A DNA stretch of 64,000 bases, taken from contig CM055097.1 of assembly GCA_029204225.1 (NCBI GenBank), forward strand, positions 55,333,920 to 55,397,919, read 5' to 3'. The position numbers and the translations under genes are program-made. Positions within the stretch are counted from its first letter, which is position 1; each line of letters starts with the position of its first letter. Below are positions 32,801-43,075 of this stretch, piece after piece. The notes beneath the pieces are model-generated. The model was not told the origin of the DNA. It saw only the letters and a program-made list of their open reading frames with translations, and did no database searches. The DNA is from Diphasiastrum complanatum. Lineage: Eukaryota > Streptophyta > Lycopodiopsida > Lycopodiales > Lycopodiaceae.

Positions 32801-33756
32801 TACTCTTTATGATATGTCATATGAGAAGTGGCTCCACTATCAATCCACCAAGGATCAATGTCTCCATGATTAGCCAACAAGCAAGATGACATAACAAAAG
32901 CATCATTTGAAAGAAGCTCATCCCCACCCTCATCAATAGTTAGATTGGTTTGCTTTTCCCCTTGATCCCTCTTTTTCTTAAAACAATCACTAGCAAAATG
33001 CCCTTTGACTCCACAATAGAAACATTTTAGCTTAGATCTATCCTTCTTTTTGCCAAAAGTAGAGTGCTCACCTTGGTCTTGCCCTTTAGACCAATTGCTT
33101 TTACCTTTGCCCTTGAACTTGCCTTTAGAGAACATTGCCTCCTCTTCTCCTCCTTGAGATGTAGAAGATGCTCCCACTCTTGCTTGCAACCTGAATTCTT
33201 CAGCCAACAAGACCTCTTGCAAGTCTCCAACACTTGGTAAACATTTTTGGATAGCATAACTTTGAACAAGATTAGCATGATCATCCAACAAGCCATTGAG
33301 AATCACTTGAACAAGCTCCTCATTATTTATGCCATCATTAATGCATGCTAACTCATCATTCAATGCTTTAACTCTCAAAACAAAAGCATGTCCATTCTCA
33401 CTCTTCTTTTGCATACAAGAAAAGATTTGCCTTCTTAAAGTCAACACTCTAGAAGTAGACTTGGATTCATAAACCTTCTTCAAGGCTTCCCAAGCTTCAC
33501 TAGATGATGTGCACTTACCAACCTCTTTGATAAGCTCATTTGTCACATTCATCTTGATCATGTGAAGGGCTTTCTTTGCCCTCTTGTCATACCTCAATTG
33601 TTCTTGAGGTGCCAAAGGTCTCTCCTCCACACCTACAACAATATCCATCAACTCATTCATCTCAAGCAAAGACTCCATCCTTACTTTCCAAGTAGAATAG
33701 TTGAGGGAGGTAAGCCTATCATTGCTTTCCAACATGTAGCCTCCATTTGTAGCCAT
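29806..33756 (-). CDS. Element C gag-pol polyprotein, 1316 aa, intact
   Basis: A single frame carries all copia domains in order. Gag spans residues 1-290, with a CCHC knuckle CFYCGVKGHFASDC at 245-258. Protease shows WWIDSGATSHMTY with Asp306. The integrase zinc region is about 439-476 (WHKRMGHLNY, CEECALSK), with catalytic Asp503, Asp565 and Glu601 (HSDIHG, LRSDNGGEY, NGVAERKN). RT shows DISNAFLNG (Asp907) and IYVDDIIL (YVDD 992-995). RNase H shows SDSDFAGD, SEAEYKAL and FCDNLSAQ. Length is typical for copia. ATG 33756 precedes MATNGGYMLESNDRLTSLNY, matching fragment O. The ending ...LKLVEEGV is encoded by the purine tract, and the stop TGA lies inside the LTR. Intact but expression is unproven. 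Confidence 0.96.
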   Translation of the reverse strand: MATNGGYMLESNDRLTSLNYSTWKVRMESLLEMNELMDIVVGVEERPLAPQEQLRYDKRAKKALHMIKMNVTNELIKEVGKCTSSSEAWEALKKVYESKSTSRVLTLRRQIFSCMQKKSENGHAFVLRVKALNDELACINDGINNEELVQVILNGLLDDHANLVQSYAIQKCLPSVGDLQEVLLAEEFRLQARVGASSTSQGGEEEAMFSKGKFKGKGKSNWSKGQDQGEHSTFGKKKDRSKLKCFYCGVKGHFASDCFKKKRDQGEKQTNLTIDEGGDELLSNDAFVMSSCLLANHGDIDPWWIDSGATSHMTYHKEYFSSLMAFDGDRKVIYTANDGECAIKGIGTIPISLSTNRNIELKDVLLIPSITKNLLSVSQMLDKGFKVEFDGDACLIKKGCSIIAKGKRQGKLFKLDACVVANQVGCMANEQMSIQEVWHKRMGHLNYKALEVIAKKEVVRGLPKSLTCLNHVCEECALSKSHRLPYTRSISRSKMPFSLLHSDIHGVTTISNGGAKMYVTFIDDFSRFCWVYLLKSKDEVFDVFVKFKVAIETQFTTKIKCLRSDNGGEYISNKFKAFCDEHGIKREYTCPRTPQQNGVAERKNRTLCESAKAMRLNANLPKPFWSDALLCANFLCNRWPSVVLEGKTPFEALFGTKPNVKFLRTFGCICYFNITLDDRTKEDPSSRKGIFVGYSEVSKAYRIYVPSIKKVFTSRDVIFDEGNIPKVVSSDDGVVATNVLDDNGVDDTLDVDVEEASSSQIPRRTPRHKVKPSRLTYDGKGKQVVDGSNYAFLTSFDVPSCVDEARQEEEWIQAMDLEFEALMKNNTWRLVELPKGKSAIGCKWIFKVKTNQDGSINKLKARLVAKGYAQEHGIDYEETFAPVAKMVSIRVIISLATLYGWDLWQLDISNAFLNGDLEEEVYMEQPESYVSHSKPNHVCFLQKSLYGLKQAPRSWYARLNSFLLSQNFTMSEYDHSLYFRISANDVTILLIYVDDIILSGGNKEDIEDIKKALKKEFEVHDLGLLSYILGIEVIRTSQITFISQEKYAISILNRFHMVDANPIDTPMESHVKLTIRGNERSFEDITLYRKLIGSLIYLTITRPDLSYCVGRLSQFMQDPSIEHWKLGKRILRYISGTKDFGIVYRGSSPNLFGFSDSDFAGDLMDRKSINAHAIFIGDGAISWMSKKQATISLSSSEAEYKALTSCTKEMVWIKRMIMELHLLDFSESPIIFCDNLSAQSLASNPVFHARSKHIEVAYHFVREQVLAKEIKLEHVPSKECVADIFTKALGKDLFFKHRTSLGVLSKSMLKLVEEGV
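29811..29823 (-). other. Element C polypurine tract
   Basis: The minus strand reads GTTGAAGAGGGAG up to the LTR. It is also coding (VEEGV), an unusual overlap. Confidence 0.85.
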
Positions 33757-34353
33757 GTTGCAATGATTGATCTCTGATCTTTGACCTGTTCCAATGCACT
33801 AAGCACTCTCTTGAATCAACAAATGAAACACAAGAAGAAATCACAAAGATTTGGAACCTAAAACCTTACTTTTTCTCTCTTTTCCTCACTTTTTCCTTAA
33901 TTTTAGCCACTAGTTTTATGATTTCTTGATCAAACCAAGACCAAACCTCAATATACTTGCTTTTCCCTCACTCCTAAGATTGAAATACACTCTTGAATCA
34001 TTCAGCAAACTGAAAATCAGAGGGTTACATCAATTTTGAAGTTTTTGACATGAAGAAGCAAGAAATTGAATCAAAAAACTATATGCTAGAATGGAAAACT
34101 AATAGGATCTTGTTGGATCTTGCATCTCCCTCTTTCCAAAACAATTTTTGTCTCCTTATTCTGATAAGTACAGAGGGAATTCGCCCTACTTCAATTGAAA
34201 TGCATACAAATGATGTTTTGATCACAAAGATCCAATTTCTACACATAAATCAACAAGATTTTTAGCTAGAAACTTGATTGGAATGCTACAAAAGCAAACT
34301 CGCCCACAAATCTCTTCTAAATCTGGCAAAACCTGCACATTTGGCCGCCTAAT
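33757..34353 (-). other. Element C untranslated leader
   Basis: About 600 bp between the primer site and the gag ATG with no long frame; normal position and size for a copia leader. Confidence 0.8.
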
Positions 34354-34365
34354 GCTCTGATACCA
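34354..34365 (-). other. Element C primer binding site
   Basis: The minus strand reads TGGTATCAGAGC directly after the 5' LTR with no spacer; complementary to initiator methionine tRNA by family knowledge. Confidence 0.93.
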
Positions 34366-35018
34366 TGTGAAAAACTCAGATCCAAAAGATGCTAAAGTTT
34401 CATAAAGATCTTGGCCATGGAAGTTATGCACATCTAGATTGAAAAAATGATAGAAATTGTGATGTTAAGCATACTAAACATCAACTAAACATCAAAATCT
34501 GATCATAAGCTTCCACAAACAGAAACTTGCTGTCCCTGTCCGTACTTCAGAGCCTACAACCTGCATTTCACACGTGTGAAGCCATAGCAACAAAGAAATC
34601 ACAATTCTAGTGGCTAGAATGCAAGATATGAACAAAAAAGTGAGAGAGAAGAAGATGGACCTTCAAAGAGCATAACATTCATTCAATAGAATGAAAATGA
34701 GATGTGTACATACTCGTGGAGATGGCTATTTATAGCAGCCATAGTGCCTCTTGGCCACTTGTCTTATGATAGGCTAAAATTGGGGTCCAATAGGATTCAC
34801 CCATATACCTAGAAATTTGGTCAAATAGGAATGCACCAAATTATGAGCCAATAGAAGAGCTCCACACTCGACCTCCTCTAATTAATGTGACCTCAAAAGT
34901 AGTGTACACATACTTTGGGCCTCTACATACATGTATGAACCTATCTCTAACTTTTATTTGGCCATAGGCCTACAAAATCTCAAGTTAGGAAAATACTACT
35001 AGTTGACAATTTTTCACA
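34366..35018 (-). repeat. Element C 5' LTR
   Basis: 653 bp containing the presumptive promoter. The palindrome TTCACACGTGTGAA is at 34567-34580. No mismatch to the 3' LTR was found by eye. Confidence 0.95.
34725..34734 (-). promoter_or_regulatory. Element C TATA box (putative)
   Basis: TATAAATAGC on the minus strand within the 5' LTR, a near-consensus plant TATA box, about 290 bp into the LTR and 370 bp before the primer site. The same site exists in the 3' LTR near 29517-29526. Confidence 0.65.
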
Positions 35019-35023
35019 TGAAG

Positions 35024-35437
35024 TACATCAGCTGCTATGGTGCTGGGACCTGATGCTCTTGTCCCGATGCAGCGAGTTGAGCGAAAATCGTTCTGATCTT
35101 CTCAACGTGCTGATCCAGCTAGTTGACATCCCACCATATTGATTGCAGCTGATTGCGAAGGTGCATGACTGAAGCTGCAGTCCTCACTTCATACTTCTAC
35201 TTTAATCTTTCCCACGCTGCATGGCTGCTTTTGCAGTCTTCAATCTACATGAGTAGATCTTCATTTATGGACAAAACGATGATCGCCATTGCGCGCTCAT
35301 CTTTTCTGATCCATTCAGCTCTCCTCGGGTCTCCCTCTAGAGGCTGCACCTCTGAGAGTTTTTGTCATCAACCAGATGCCTTCGCCCTTTAGAAGTGTTT
35401 TGATTTTGAATTTTCAGATTCTATAATTTGCGCCATC
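35024..35437 (-). pseudogene. Element D gag, N-terminal half
   Basis: The reading from about 35437 gives KLDGANYRI, a stop, KFKIKTLLKGEGIWLM, the copia Gag opening motif, and after a shift EWIRKDERAMAIIVLSINEDLL, HAAWERLK, LRNQLQSIWWDVN and HVEKIRTIFAQLAASGQ. Several stops are present. It continues at 29157 across element C. The segment matches the capsid-like (UBN2-type) region of copia Gag. Confidence 0.82.
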
Positions 35438-35444
35438 AAGCTTG

Positions 35445-36735
35445 TATTTCCATCCATATTGAGTTTTAGCTTAAAAACCCATTTACATCCAATCACATTC
35501 TTAAGAGGTCTATCAACAAGGATCCATGTGCCATTCTCCATCAAAGCATTATATTCATCTATCATAGCTTGGAACCATTCCTTTGAACTCAATGCATCTT
35601 CTACACATGAAGGTTCTGTGAAAAATTGGCAAAAATCTAGCTTGGTATTTTTTATGAAAGAAGTTTGTAAGTGAATCTCACATGTGTGGAGGATGTTCCC
35701 ACGTGTGGAGAATTGTGAAATAAATTAAAAATGTTTGATATAGGGGTCTCATAGAATTTCATAGTCAAGCATTTAGGTGTAGGATGTTGATAGGGTCAAA
35801 TTTGGCATAGATGGCAAATTATTCATTTCCACTTGTAATGCCACTATTGAGCCAAAATAGAGTAGGAGGCCAAACTCGTGCCAATTAGAGTGTAGACAAG
35901 TGTAAAGCTTTTGTTTGATGAAGTTTAAGAGGTCCAATAAAATTTAGAGGTGGAACCTTGAAGGGTCCAATAGAATTTGAGGTTTGCTTGAAAATGGTCC
36001 AATAGAATTAAGAGGTGAATGGATCAATGGTCCAATAGGATTAAGAGGTGGAGGTCCAATCATAGTTAATCATAGTGGTAGCTCGTGGATCTACTAGTAT
36101 CATTGTACTCCTCATTTGGATCAAATTGATTTTGAGATTGTGTGGATTTTGAGTGTAAGTGATTTTCTAGCCTTCTCTCTCTACCCGAGAGCTATTGAAG
36201 ATTTTCTCTCTCTACTTGAGGAGATCAGCTTGGTTTTACTTAGATTACTTTTGGCTTCCCACACGTGTGAGTGAGAGTTGGAAGTGATTGAATGCATGTA
36301 GTAGTGTGTTTTTGCCATAGAATTAAAGATAGATCTTGAATCTCAATCTAGTCTTGATCTTGGTGCATAGGAGATCACAAGTACATGTTGTGGACAGTCC
36401 ACATGTGTGAAATCAACAGGTTCTTCAAAACTTGAAATGAGTGCAAAGGATGAAGATGGATTACCCTCGGCTTGCTTCCCCTTGTCTTGGTATGTGAGCC
36501 TCAATGGCTCCATTCTTACCCTTGATGATCTTCTTGGAGTGATTGGTTCACTTGGCTCTAGCTCCTCCTCAAGATGTATGGCATCTTGATCCTTGGCCAC
36601 CTCCCTCTTGATAGGTGATTTGATTGAGCCATCAACGAGTTTATGCATCTTATCCTCATCAAAAATGATATCTCTAGAAATCGCAAACTTGTTTGAAGAT
36701 GGAATGTATATCTTATATCCCTCTAGAGAGACAAT
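35445..36735 (-). pseudogene. Copia fragment E: integrase end and RT start, split by a solo LTR
   Basis: From 36735: LEGYKIYIPSSNKFAISRDIIFDEDKMHKL (integrase C-terminus), the linker PITPRRSSRVRMEPLRLTY, then SSFEEP, interrupted at 36418. It continues at 35616 with EPSCVEDALSSKEWFQAMIDEYNALMENGTWILV and NVIGCKWVFKLKLNMDG, and ends at the junction with gag of D at about 35445. It is similar in layout to elements C and G. The joined reading across the LTR is in frame, which confirms the insertion boundaries. Confidence 0.87.
35617..36418 (+). mobile_element. Solo LTR in fragment E, TSD GGTTC
   Basis: 802 bp starting TGTGAAAAATTGG and ending ATCAACA, flanked by GGTTC at 35612-35616 and 36419-36423. 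The start resembles the LTR of B, and the segment CACATGTGTGGAGGATGTTC with CCCACGTGTG follows the same plan, so it is a relative in plus orientation. It contains CT-rich patches near 36175-36215. It formed by recombination between two LTRs of a former full element. Confidence 0.92.
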
Positions 36736-36739
36736 GCTA

Positions 36740-39700
36740 AAGGTTGTTTAGGAGTGAGTTTTTGTTTGCTTTTTTGCCATTTTCTTTTATTTTGTAGATT
36801 TTTTACTTGCCCTACCATTTTTTTTTGTGTTCTATAAAAAAGAAATTCTCGCCAATTTTTCAATGAGCAAGGCAGACTATGTTTTTCAACTAGACAGCTT
36901 GATGAGTTTAAAATTTTTACTCGCTGATTATAATATATCCTTCCTCGCTTACTTACTTTACTCGTTGACTCAAGAAGAGATAGAGCATGATCTGTTCTAC
37001 AATCTCACCAAGCAACGAGTTAGATTTTTTACTTGCCAGTTTTACTCGCCATCTTAAAAATAGCCTTCTCGTTCATTTTTATTACATGTCATCAATACAG
37101 GACATGGTAGATCACCTGATTTATCATCTGACAAACTGGCAAGTTCAATTTTTATGATTCACTTGTTTTTCTCACCATCTATTCATTTTTACTTGCCCTT
37201 TTGATAATAGTTTTTGTCATCAATCATAGTCAATAGGCAGTTTGCAGCAAGTAAAATCATTTTTACTCATGCCTACCTATTACTCACCATTGGAGAAATC
37301 TCAAAAATATTGTGAAACCCAAAAACAGACTCTGACCAAGATGGGAATCTATGATGAGGCATTAGTACAAGCTCCTCAAGTATTTTATCCTACAGGAAGG
37401 TCAAGAGCACAAGGATGATGAATTCCTCTGTTATTGTAGTAGCCTAAATCACCTGTCATGCATCGATTCACTCCCAAGGGAGATTCCCAATAGTGCTTCC
37501 CTTGTGAGGTTAGCGGTTTTTGAGCTAGTACTCCATGTTTTGGCATGAAATTTGTCACAACTACTATCCATGAATGTTTTTCAAAATTATAATTGTTGTT
37601 TCCAAGTCATTGTGATTGATTCTAATGATTGCATGCCATGGTTATGGTCAAAGATAGTGATTTTTGGTCAAAATCTAGTGATTTTGGGCTAGAAATGGGC
37701 TATATGAACCATGATTGATTGAAATTGGAACTTTTGTTGCTTGCATGTAATTTATCTTCAGTAATTTGGGTCTGGTTACACTTAATTGTAGATTTGATCC
37801 ACAAAATTGGTCAAAATTTGGTCAACAAACATGGTTTTGTGATGCTTTTTGGACTAATTTTGGGGTTTTTTTATAAAATTCTTGGCCAATAATTTGCATG
37901 CACATTTTCAAAGGTGTAATGATGTTGTACTAAGGATTTCATGAAGTTTGGTTAGGATTGGACACCATTAAGGGTCTCAAAAAAACTGTCTGATTGATTA
38001 GTAGTTAAAACCACTACTGATTCCAATTTGGTCCTTTTTCTAGTCAAATTTGGAGCTTTCAGCCTGAACCGTATTTGGTAAGGGAAGAAGGTGATGAAAC
38101 TTGAGGGTTAGATGATTGGTTGACCAAGGTAAAGATAAAATTAAGGTTTCACTGATCGGTTTTACCAAGTACCATTTTGTTATGGAAAGGATCAGGTGGG
38201 AATAAAGCTTTAATCTTAATCTTTTGTCCAAAGATGTCTGTATAAGTCAGCCTAATCTTGGTTTGAATACTAAGATCTGATGTAGGTTGATTGGTTGAAG
38301 AAATTTTGCTAGTAAAGTTAGATGGTTGGAAAGCTTGTGATGTTGTTGGCTGTTTTCTCTATTGGTCTACTATTCTGCTTGTTTGCTTCTTGTTACAACT
38401 TATGCAACCTCCATTCTTGTGGTTAGCTGGGCATGTTCTTGATCATTTCTATTTGGTTCAATGCCCATATCAGGCAGCAGATTCTCGGGGTTGTAGTATG
38501 GTTCAACCTGTCACGGATACTCAGATTTCGAACACTCTTGAACTCTTGAAATCACTTGCAATCATTCTACCATGCAAGCACGCCAACAATGCCCAAAAAC
38601 AGCTCTTCTTGAAACATGGTTGGGCATTATTATGGCACTTAAAAACAGAATGCTAGAACGGATCATTGCAAAATGAACTAAATTAGATCCTGCACTACTT
38701 TACTTGCATAAATTGACGAAACAAGCATTAAAAACTAATCTACAACATGTTAGAAGTCCAAGAATCAAGAAACTAACCAGCCTTTTGATTCTTGGACATC
38801 CCAAGAACATCAAGAACTAGAATGTTAGAGACTATGCAAGATTTATGCCACATTTCTAGCCTATTTAGTTTACTTGAATGCTGGCTCCTACATTAATCCA
38901 CAAGAAAACATGAAATCTAATCCACAACTAGGAAAGCAAGAAAACTAATCCACTCTAAATCCACAACCACACACAATATGAATGGAAGGGCATGATCATA
39001 GGGGCATCACTCAAGAAAACCATCATGATCAAGGAGCTCAATGGATGCATCTAACTCATGGAGGCTCTTCTCATTTCAGCATGGAGTTGATACAATACAC
39101 AAAAAGCTCCTCTTCACAAAGAGGGAGTCTCTTAAATAAGCAAGAGAGCTCCTTAGGTGGCATCCTAGTGAAATTTCCACACTTCACAAATTACAAGTGG
39201 AATAATACTCTCCACTAGAGGTCACCATCAAAAGGTGGCTCACTCTACTTTCTTTAAGAGAGGTCTACTTGCATTTATTACATTGGCTTAGAAATACTAG
39301 TTCCTACATGGTCATTCCATCTTCCGGGATTCACCACGAGGCTTACACAGTTCTTGCTTGCCATTCCTAACTAGCATTTCTCGGCTCTCATACTCGGCTC
39401 TCAGTCTTTATTCGTCTCGTCTTCTCAGAGACCTCCTCGGTCTAAGGTGAGAGGTGCTCTTGAGTTGCTCTGTCCGAGTATCTTGGGAATTCGTCATAAT
39501 CAACCAACAGATGTGGAAATGTTTACTTCAAAGATTTTCCAGATATGTTATTTACTCGTGAGAAATAGAGTTCTTATGTAGTTGCGTTGCAAGATTCTCA
39601 GTGAGTTACGAGAGTAGCATATGTGGATTATGGATGAATCTGCCAGTTTGCAGCCTATGTTTATGTATAGGAACATAGTTGGATATGTTGGTTACATACG

Positions 39701-41160
39701 TCCTAATCTTGTGGGTCTACTATGTGTTTCCTATGTATTGAGTTTATATCGTAAACTTAAACTAGTCAGTGTGCATAGACATATGAACAAGTAATGTTCA
39801 TAATAGTTACTTGCAGGTTAATAGTTCTTTCTGTGGAAAGGATAATTTATTAACTTAGTGATGGTTTAGAAGAGGATCTCAATGTGGTGTTGTTCTAGAA
39901 TATACGAATTCGGCACCTAGACATTTGAGATTTCTGAATCATTGGCAATTGACTTGAGTAATTGGATTACTCATGGATAAAAGTTAATCGACTTAATAAG
40001 CAATGTAAAGAGAACTCACCAGGAACTGTTATTTGGAGCTATATTGCTTATAAGACACATTATTTGTGAGTCATTAGGATTCATCAATAAAAGTAATGTG
40101 CATAGAATATAGGAAATTATTGGTATAAGATATTTCTCGAATGGGAAATAGACTCTATGTTATTGACTGTATCCTAGTGAGCTCATATTGGATGACAGAG
40201 TTTAACTTATATCAAGGATAACCACCAAATTCAGTTGGAATTCAGCAAAGCTTTGTAATATCTAGAAGTTGTTCTAAGTGATTGTATAAAGTTTATATTG
40301 TTAAAGATAGGTGTTAAAATGGTCTTGGTATGTCTTTTTATCTTTAATTATCTGATTGATCGCATAATTTGGATAGCTCATAATCTTGTTAAGAATCTGG
40401 TTGGAAGAATATTCTCGAAGTCCAGTAATTTTTTTTTGGAAAAAAGATTTTGGAATGATTCTTGTATTTCTTGAGTGATATGGTACATATACTCCAGTAT
40501 CTTTCAATGATTAAATATGGTTTTGGAATCTTGTAATTATGATTGATAAATCATAAGATTCTAAATGTTTATGATTTATGGATCACAAATTGATACTTAA
40601 TTATCAATTGAAGATTATAAGAAAATATGATGATTCTTAAGAGATGAGTAATTCTCGATCTATTGAATGAGCCAAGAATCTAGATCAGTCAGTTGAGAAT
40701 CTAAATTCTTTCTTTACTCCAATGCATACTTGAGATTGTGTGGATCTCACAAGCATTTTCATAATGGTAATTGATTTTTACTTATGAGGAATTTGCTTAC
40801 TTTAGTGAATGAAATTTTGCTACAGATTGTCAATGAATGCTTGTAACTTGTTTTCAGCCTAAATCTCCAGTCAATTAGGAGACAGTTAAATCTATCAAGA
40901 TTGTATGGTTGCTATTTTCTTGCATGAAAAGCTAGGAATAGAGCACTTAACTCAAGAGAGTATTCAAAGTACTTAGGATTGAGTTAAAAGTCATTTTTAC
41001 CTTGATGGATCTCCTAGAGATTCTGGTAGGATGAATGGTAATACCTTAGTTTTTCTTAAATTCTAAGTGTATTTGTACCAAGAAGCATTTAGAACAAGTC
41101 TACAAGAAATTGTGGATAGTCTTGGACTATAATTACTTGTTTCTTTGACTTTTGAACATT
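36740..41160. other. Anonymous AT-rich DNA
   Basis: 4.4 kb with no recognisable protein domain. The first part (36.80-37.29 kb) repeats TTTTTACTTGCC/TTTACTCGCC words many times. A 121-codon frame at 38291-38656 looks random. 38.6-39.5 kb is slightly richer in GC and CTC. 39.5-41.2 kb could be heavily decayed gypsy internal sequence belonging to J, but I cannot support this from translation. Confidence 0.45.
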
Positions 41161-41741
41161 CATTTCCAATGTAAGGTGACATTTCACCCAGTGGTTCATA
41201 TAAATTGAGGTTACATGAAGGTGACGCTACTAGATTGGAGAGTCAAACCCAATAGGAAAATTTATCATTTAGTGTACGTCTAAAAGAAAATATAGTATTT
41301 TAGTGTAGAGATAAAATAACTGGAGAGTTGTTCCATCTCTAAGTACTTATTTGATTATTAAAGTCAAACTAAGGATAATGATTTTTTGAGTAAATGTGAA
41401 AGTTGCAGGATTGGTTTGTTAGCTTTTGAACTTGATCTTCAAGATTAGTCGACTGCTCATCTAGTGTATCATGTAAACTTATTTTATACGATGGTGGCAA
41501 TGGAATGTGTTGAGGATTTTACCCATTTGGAGAACTTATTGCTCAATGTACCTTTTGGAACGTGAAAGAGTACTCAAAATTAGAGATAAACAATTGAGAA
41601 ATCGTTCTATCTTCGAGTGCTTGATTAGGTAGGTTGGTCAGATTGAGGATAATGATTCGTGGGAAAGAGCTAAAAGCATACAAAGCGGATTTTTCCTAGT
41701 TTGCTCATTATGAGGACAAAACTTGTTTAAGGGGGGAAGAA
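41160..41741 (+). pseudogene. Element J: 3' end of a chromovirus pol (integrase tail, chromodomain)
   Basis: Frames at 41420-41735 give HLVYHVNLF (GPY/F tail of integrase) and then KQLRNRSIFECLIR, a stop, VGQIEDNDSWERAKSIQ, which fits the chromodomain of Ty3/gypsy chromoviruses (usually LVRWKG...ATWE). A GQNLFKGGR-like tail follows and leads into the purine tract. Stops and shifts show it is dead. Sequence before 41400 is too degraded to read. Confidence 0.7.
41729..41740 (+). other. Element J polypurine tract
   Basis: AAGGGGGGAAGA just before the LTR start TGTTACGTCC. Confidence 0.8.
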
Positions 41742-41960
41742 TGTTACGTCCATGTCCATTATGTGGGATTTGGAATAATTCCTGACATGGATATCCGGTT
41801 ACTCCAATGTATAAGGTTATTAGTTATGCCTCATCATTCTAGACTTGGCCGATAATGTAATTAATAATCTTATGAGGGCCCAAACCTATAATTGGACATA
41901 GGAGCACTTGCATGGTGTTTGACAAGAAGGAAGGAGGAGCAACCTTATTATGCTTGAAAA
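41742..41960 (+). repeat. Element J 3' LTR (at least the first 220 bp)
   Basis: Starts TGTTACGTCCATGTC and is similar to the first part of the solo LTR at 49795. Similarity fades after about 41960 and I cannot place the end. Confidence 0.75.
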
Positions 41961-43070
41961 AACCATGTTTGTGAGAGTACTCGGCCATTATAAGGTTCAC
42001 AATCCCGAGGAGTTCAAAAAGGCTTGTTAGACCTAGGCTTTCAAAGATGACTCAGAAAGCACTCAGGTTCTCCAAGCACTGAATATTCCAAAGGCAACAC
42101 TATCGCAAGAACTTGGCCAGAAGCTAATCAGCATCCCTTATGAAAAAATGCCCGATGAACTGTTCCAGATTCACTGAAGTAGAGCTCAGACCAGGAGTTA
42201 TACAACAAAGCCTAAAAATATCGCATGTTGAACTAATCCAGACTCACTAAAGATGAAAACTTTTGGAAGACCAAGCACCTAAAAGACACTTCCCAATAGG
42301 AGTCTCGGAACTAAGAGAAGAAGAGCTATCAAACTAAGGAGTCCAAGTGTTGCTGACTCAAGCTCTTACTTCTAAGTTGTCAACAAGTCTGGCCATGTCC
42401 ATCTAGACTGGAGATGTCCAATATCCGATCAAACCTTAGCTTCAAAAGAACAAAAGTCAATCGGCTCCTTAGCCGCTCCTCTGCGGTTTAGGGTTTAGGG
42501 TTTAGGGTTTTATTTTATAAGAGAAAATAAAACAACAAGTCTTGGCATTGATTAAAAAAACCACAAAGGTAATAAATCAAAATTTGGCACATGTTCTTCT
42601 TCTCTATCTTAAGTGAATATCTTTTCCACCATGCCAAGGAAAAAAACAAGAGATTATCTTATGCAACTATTCTTAAAAATTAAAACTTAACAAAATAACT
42701 CATAATTGGCCCATTATCCCTTCACATAGTTGCAATCTAGACACTATGGAGACCATCACAGTAGAAAACACTTACGATATACAACACCCAAGAAGATGTT
42801 TCCTCTCACTTGATCACTCATATTCACTATATTATAGAACTATGCACCAAATTACAGAGGGCATTTTCTAATATGGGCTAGGCAATTAAAGTTACCAAGT
42901 TAGCAATAGGTCTACAACCATCTCTTTAAAGATTTCAGTGCTCATTTTGTGCCTATCTAATTCATGGGAAAATCCTTCCTCATAGACAACATTAAATTTT
43001 TAAAGGGATCCAATCGAGCATAATAAATGATAATGTTATGTGCTCAAAGTCATTGGGCAAAGATTCTTTT
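41961..43070. other. Anonymous DNA around the telomere-like tract
   Basis: No protein domain seen. It may include the remainder of the J LTR in its first few hundred bases. Confidence 0.4.
42485..42511. repeat. Short interstitial telomere-like tract
   Basis: Three perfect TTTAGGG units (42487-42507) flanked by GG and TTTT. This is the plant telomere unit and also the telo-box of some promoters. Confidence 0.9.
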
Positions 43071-43075
43071 CTCTA

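Larger units (their letters stand above)
29158..35018 (-). mobile_element. Element C: complete, apparently intact young Ty1/copia retrotransposon
   Basis: 5861 bp, with 653-bp LTRs at 29158-29810 and 34366-35018 that read identical base for base by eye. TGAAG is duplicated at 29153-29157 and 35019-35023. Primer site, polypurine tract and a single uninterrupted gag-pol frame of 1316 codons are all present. The LTRs have TGTGAAAAA...TTTTTCACA ends (inverted terminal repeats of 9 bp). Every catalytic motif looks intact. This is the only element in the window that could still be autonomous. It sits in gag of D. Confidence 0.96.
26195..35437 (-). mobile_element. Element D: decayed Ty1/copia, LTR-less, split by C
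   Basis: The minus strand carries gag (35437-35024, continued at 29157), zinc knuckles, protease, integrase, RT and the beginning of RNase H (to about 26195). Element C with target repeat TGAAG sits in gag; reading across it gives LMYFIKSLPMSYQPL. Both ends are abrupt: RNase H stops at the protease of F, and gag begins next to RT of E. No LTRs remain. Frameshifts are frequent. The base composition is visibly less AT-rich than neighbouring elements. Confidence 0.85.

Noticed and set aside
38291-38656. 121-codon frame with hydrophobic N-terminal half
   Set aside because: Hydrophobicity follows from T-rich sequence; no homologous pattern recognised and no context.
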